15,002 nucleotides of DNA from JANYJJ01 sp038241115. Lineage in GTDB: Bacteria > Pseudomonadota > Gammaproteobacteria > Burkholderiales > Burkholderiaceae_C. Of the stretch, positions 14,863 through 15,002 are shown one piece after another; the first letter of the stretch is position 1, and the number at the start of each line of letters is the position of its first letter. The stretch covers positions 1-15,002 of the forward strand of contig JBBRGA010000085.1 in the NCBI GenBank assembly GCA_038241115.1, read 5' to 3'. Position numbers and translations under genes: made by a program. A model generated the notes under the pieces. It ran no database searches. It was not told where the DNA came from and saw only the letters and a list, made by a program, of their open reading frames with translations.

Positions 14863-14872
14863 GAGCACTTGA
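14846..14872 (-). promoter_or_regulatory. Candidate sigma-28 (FliA-type) promoter upstream of fliT
   Basis: Read on the minus strand, TCAAGTGC (14872-14865) and TCCGATAT (14853-14846) are separated by exactly 11 bases. The enteric FliA consensus is TAAAGTTT-N11-GCCGATAA, so the matches are 5 of 8 and 6 of 8, including the CCGATA core. It points toward fliT-ycgR and would give a leader of roughly 175 bases to the preferred fliT start. The candidate is degenerate and was found by eye; a chance match is quite possible. Confidence 0.3.
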
Positions 14873-15002
14873 GGCGCTAACAAGCCAAATTACTTGTTTC
14901 TGTTTCAGCGAACCAAAAGGAAAACCACCCGGAACTCTGGCGGGCTCGGGGCGGTTGGACATTTTTTGGCGCGCTTGGCTTTCCTTTTCCGCGATCGCGG
15001 CG

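Larger units (their letters stand above)
14661..15002. other. About 340 bases upstream of fliT with no convincing gene
   Basis: Beyond the fliT start I see no coding sequence I can name. On the minus strand all three frames are open from the right edge for 31-53 codons, so the tail of an upstream gene could enter here, but none of the translations is recognised. The stretch contains the sigma-28-like site and inverted repeat, an imperfect hairpin (AACCACCC at 14923-14930 with GGGCGGTT at 14949-14956) flanked by A- and T-runs, and the palindrome CCGCGATCGCGG at 14989-15000. An in-frame extension of fliT through this region gives low-complexity, proline-rich sequence and looks non-coding. Confidence 0.5.

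Noticed and set aside
14912..14968. Hairpin with flanking A and T runs as a bidirectional terminator
   Set aside because: The stem is only 8 bp with a mismatch or wobble, and no gene on either strand is seen to end just before it. All minus-strand frames are still open at that point.
14989..15000. 12-bp palindrome CCGCGATCGCGG at the right edge
   Set aside because: Chance is enough to explain one such site, and its surroundings are cut off by the window.

Overview
This window looks like chromosomal DNA of a motile, GC-rich betaproteobacterium, most likely Burkholderiales and probably Comamonadaceae. The clues are a Bug/TctC-type solute-binding protein, a reductase of the 'CDP-6-deoxy-glucoseen reductase' type, the style of the valS product, and flagellar genes fliT and ycgR at the right end. 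The assignment rests on recognising protein families, not on a database search. Almost all of the window is well-packed housekeeping DNA. No insertion sequence, prophage gene, CRISPR array or restriction/defence gene was seen.

Left part (1-4662). A minus-strand pair encodes a plant-type ferredoxin:NAD(P)H reductase and, overlapping its stop codon by 8 bases, a periplasmic Bug-family binding protein cut by the window edge. Diverging from this pair is a YeeZ-like atypical SDR. It is followed by a strong intergenic hairpin and a GhrA-like 2-hydroxyacid dehydrogenase. A rhomboid protease gene converges on the latter.

Middle (4842-7771). A tRNA-Leu(CAA) lies upstream of a tight plus-strand cluster: cysM (cysteine synthase B), a zinc-ribbon Nudix hydrolase and a tusA-type sulfur carrier. 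A 26-bp tandem repeat runs across the tusA stop codon into the convergent gap before galU.

Right-middle (7852-13487). Divergent from galU is a 424-residue protein with a 2-hydroxyacid-dehydrogenase fold. Its nucleotide-binding and catalytic motifs are eroded, and it carries a long low-complexity tail. Its 3' end overlaps the 3' end of valS by 59 bp, tail to tail. valS is divergent from an S41-family lipoprotein protease, with three 12-bp repeats just before that gene's start.

Right end (13528-15002). ycgR (flagellar brake, PilZ) and fliT (flagellar chaperone) form a minus-strand pair. Upstream of fliT, about 340 bases carry no convincing gene, but they do contain a sigma-28-like promoter candidate overlapped by an inverted repeat.

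Nothing here is clearly a new multi-gene system. The best leads are the degenerate dehydrogenase-like protein (possible pseudoenzyme), the repeat across the tusA stop codon, the intergenic hairpin and the fliT upstream region.
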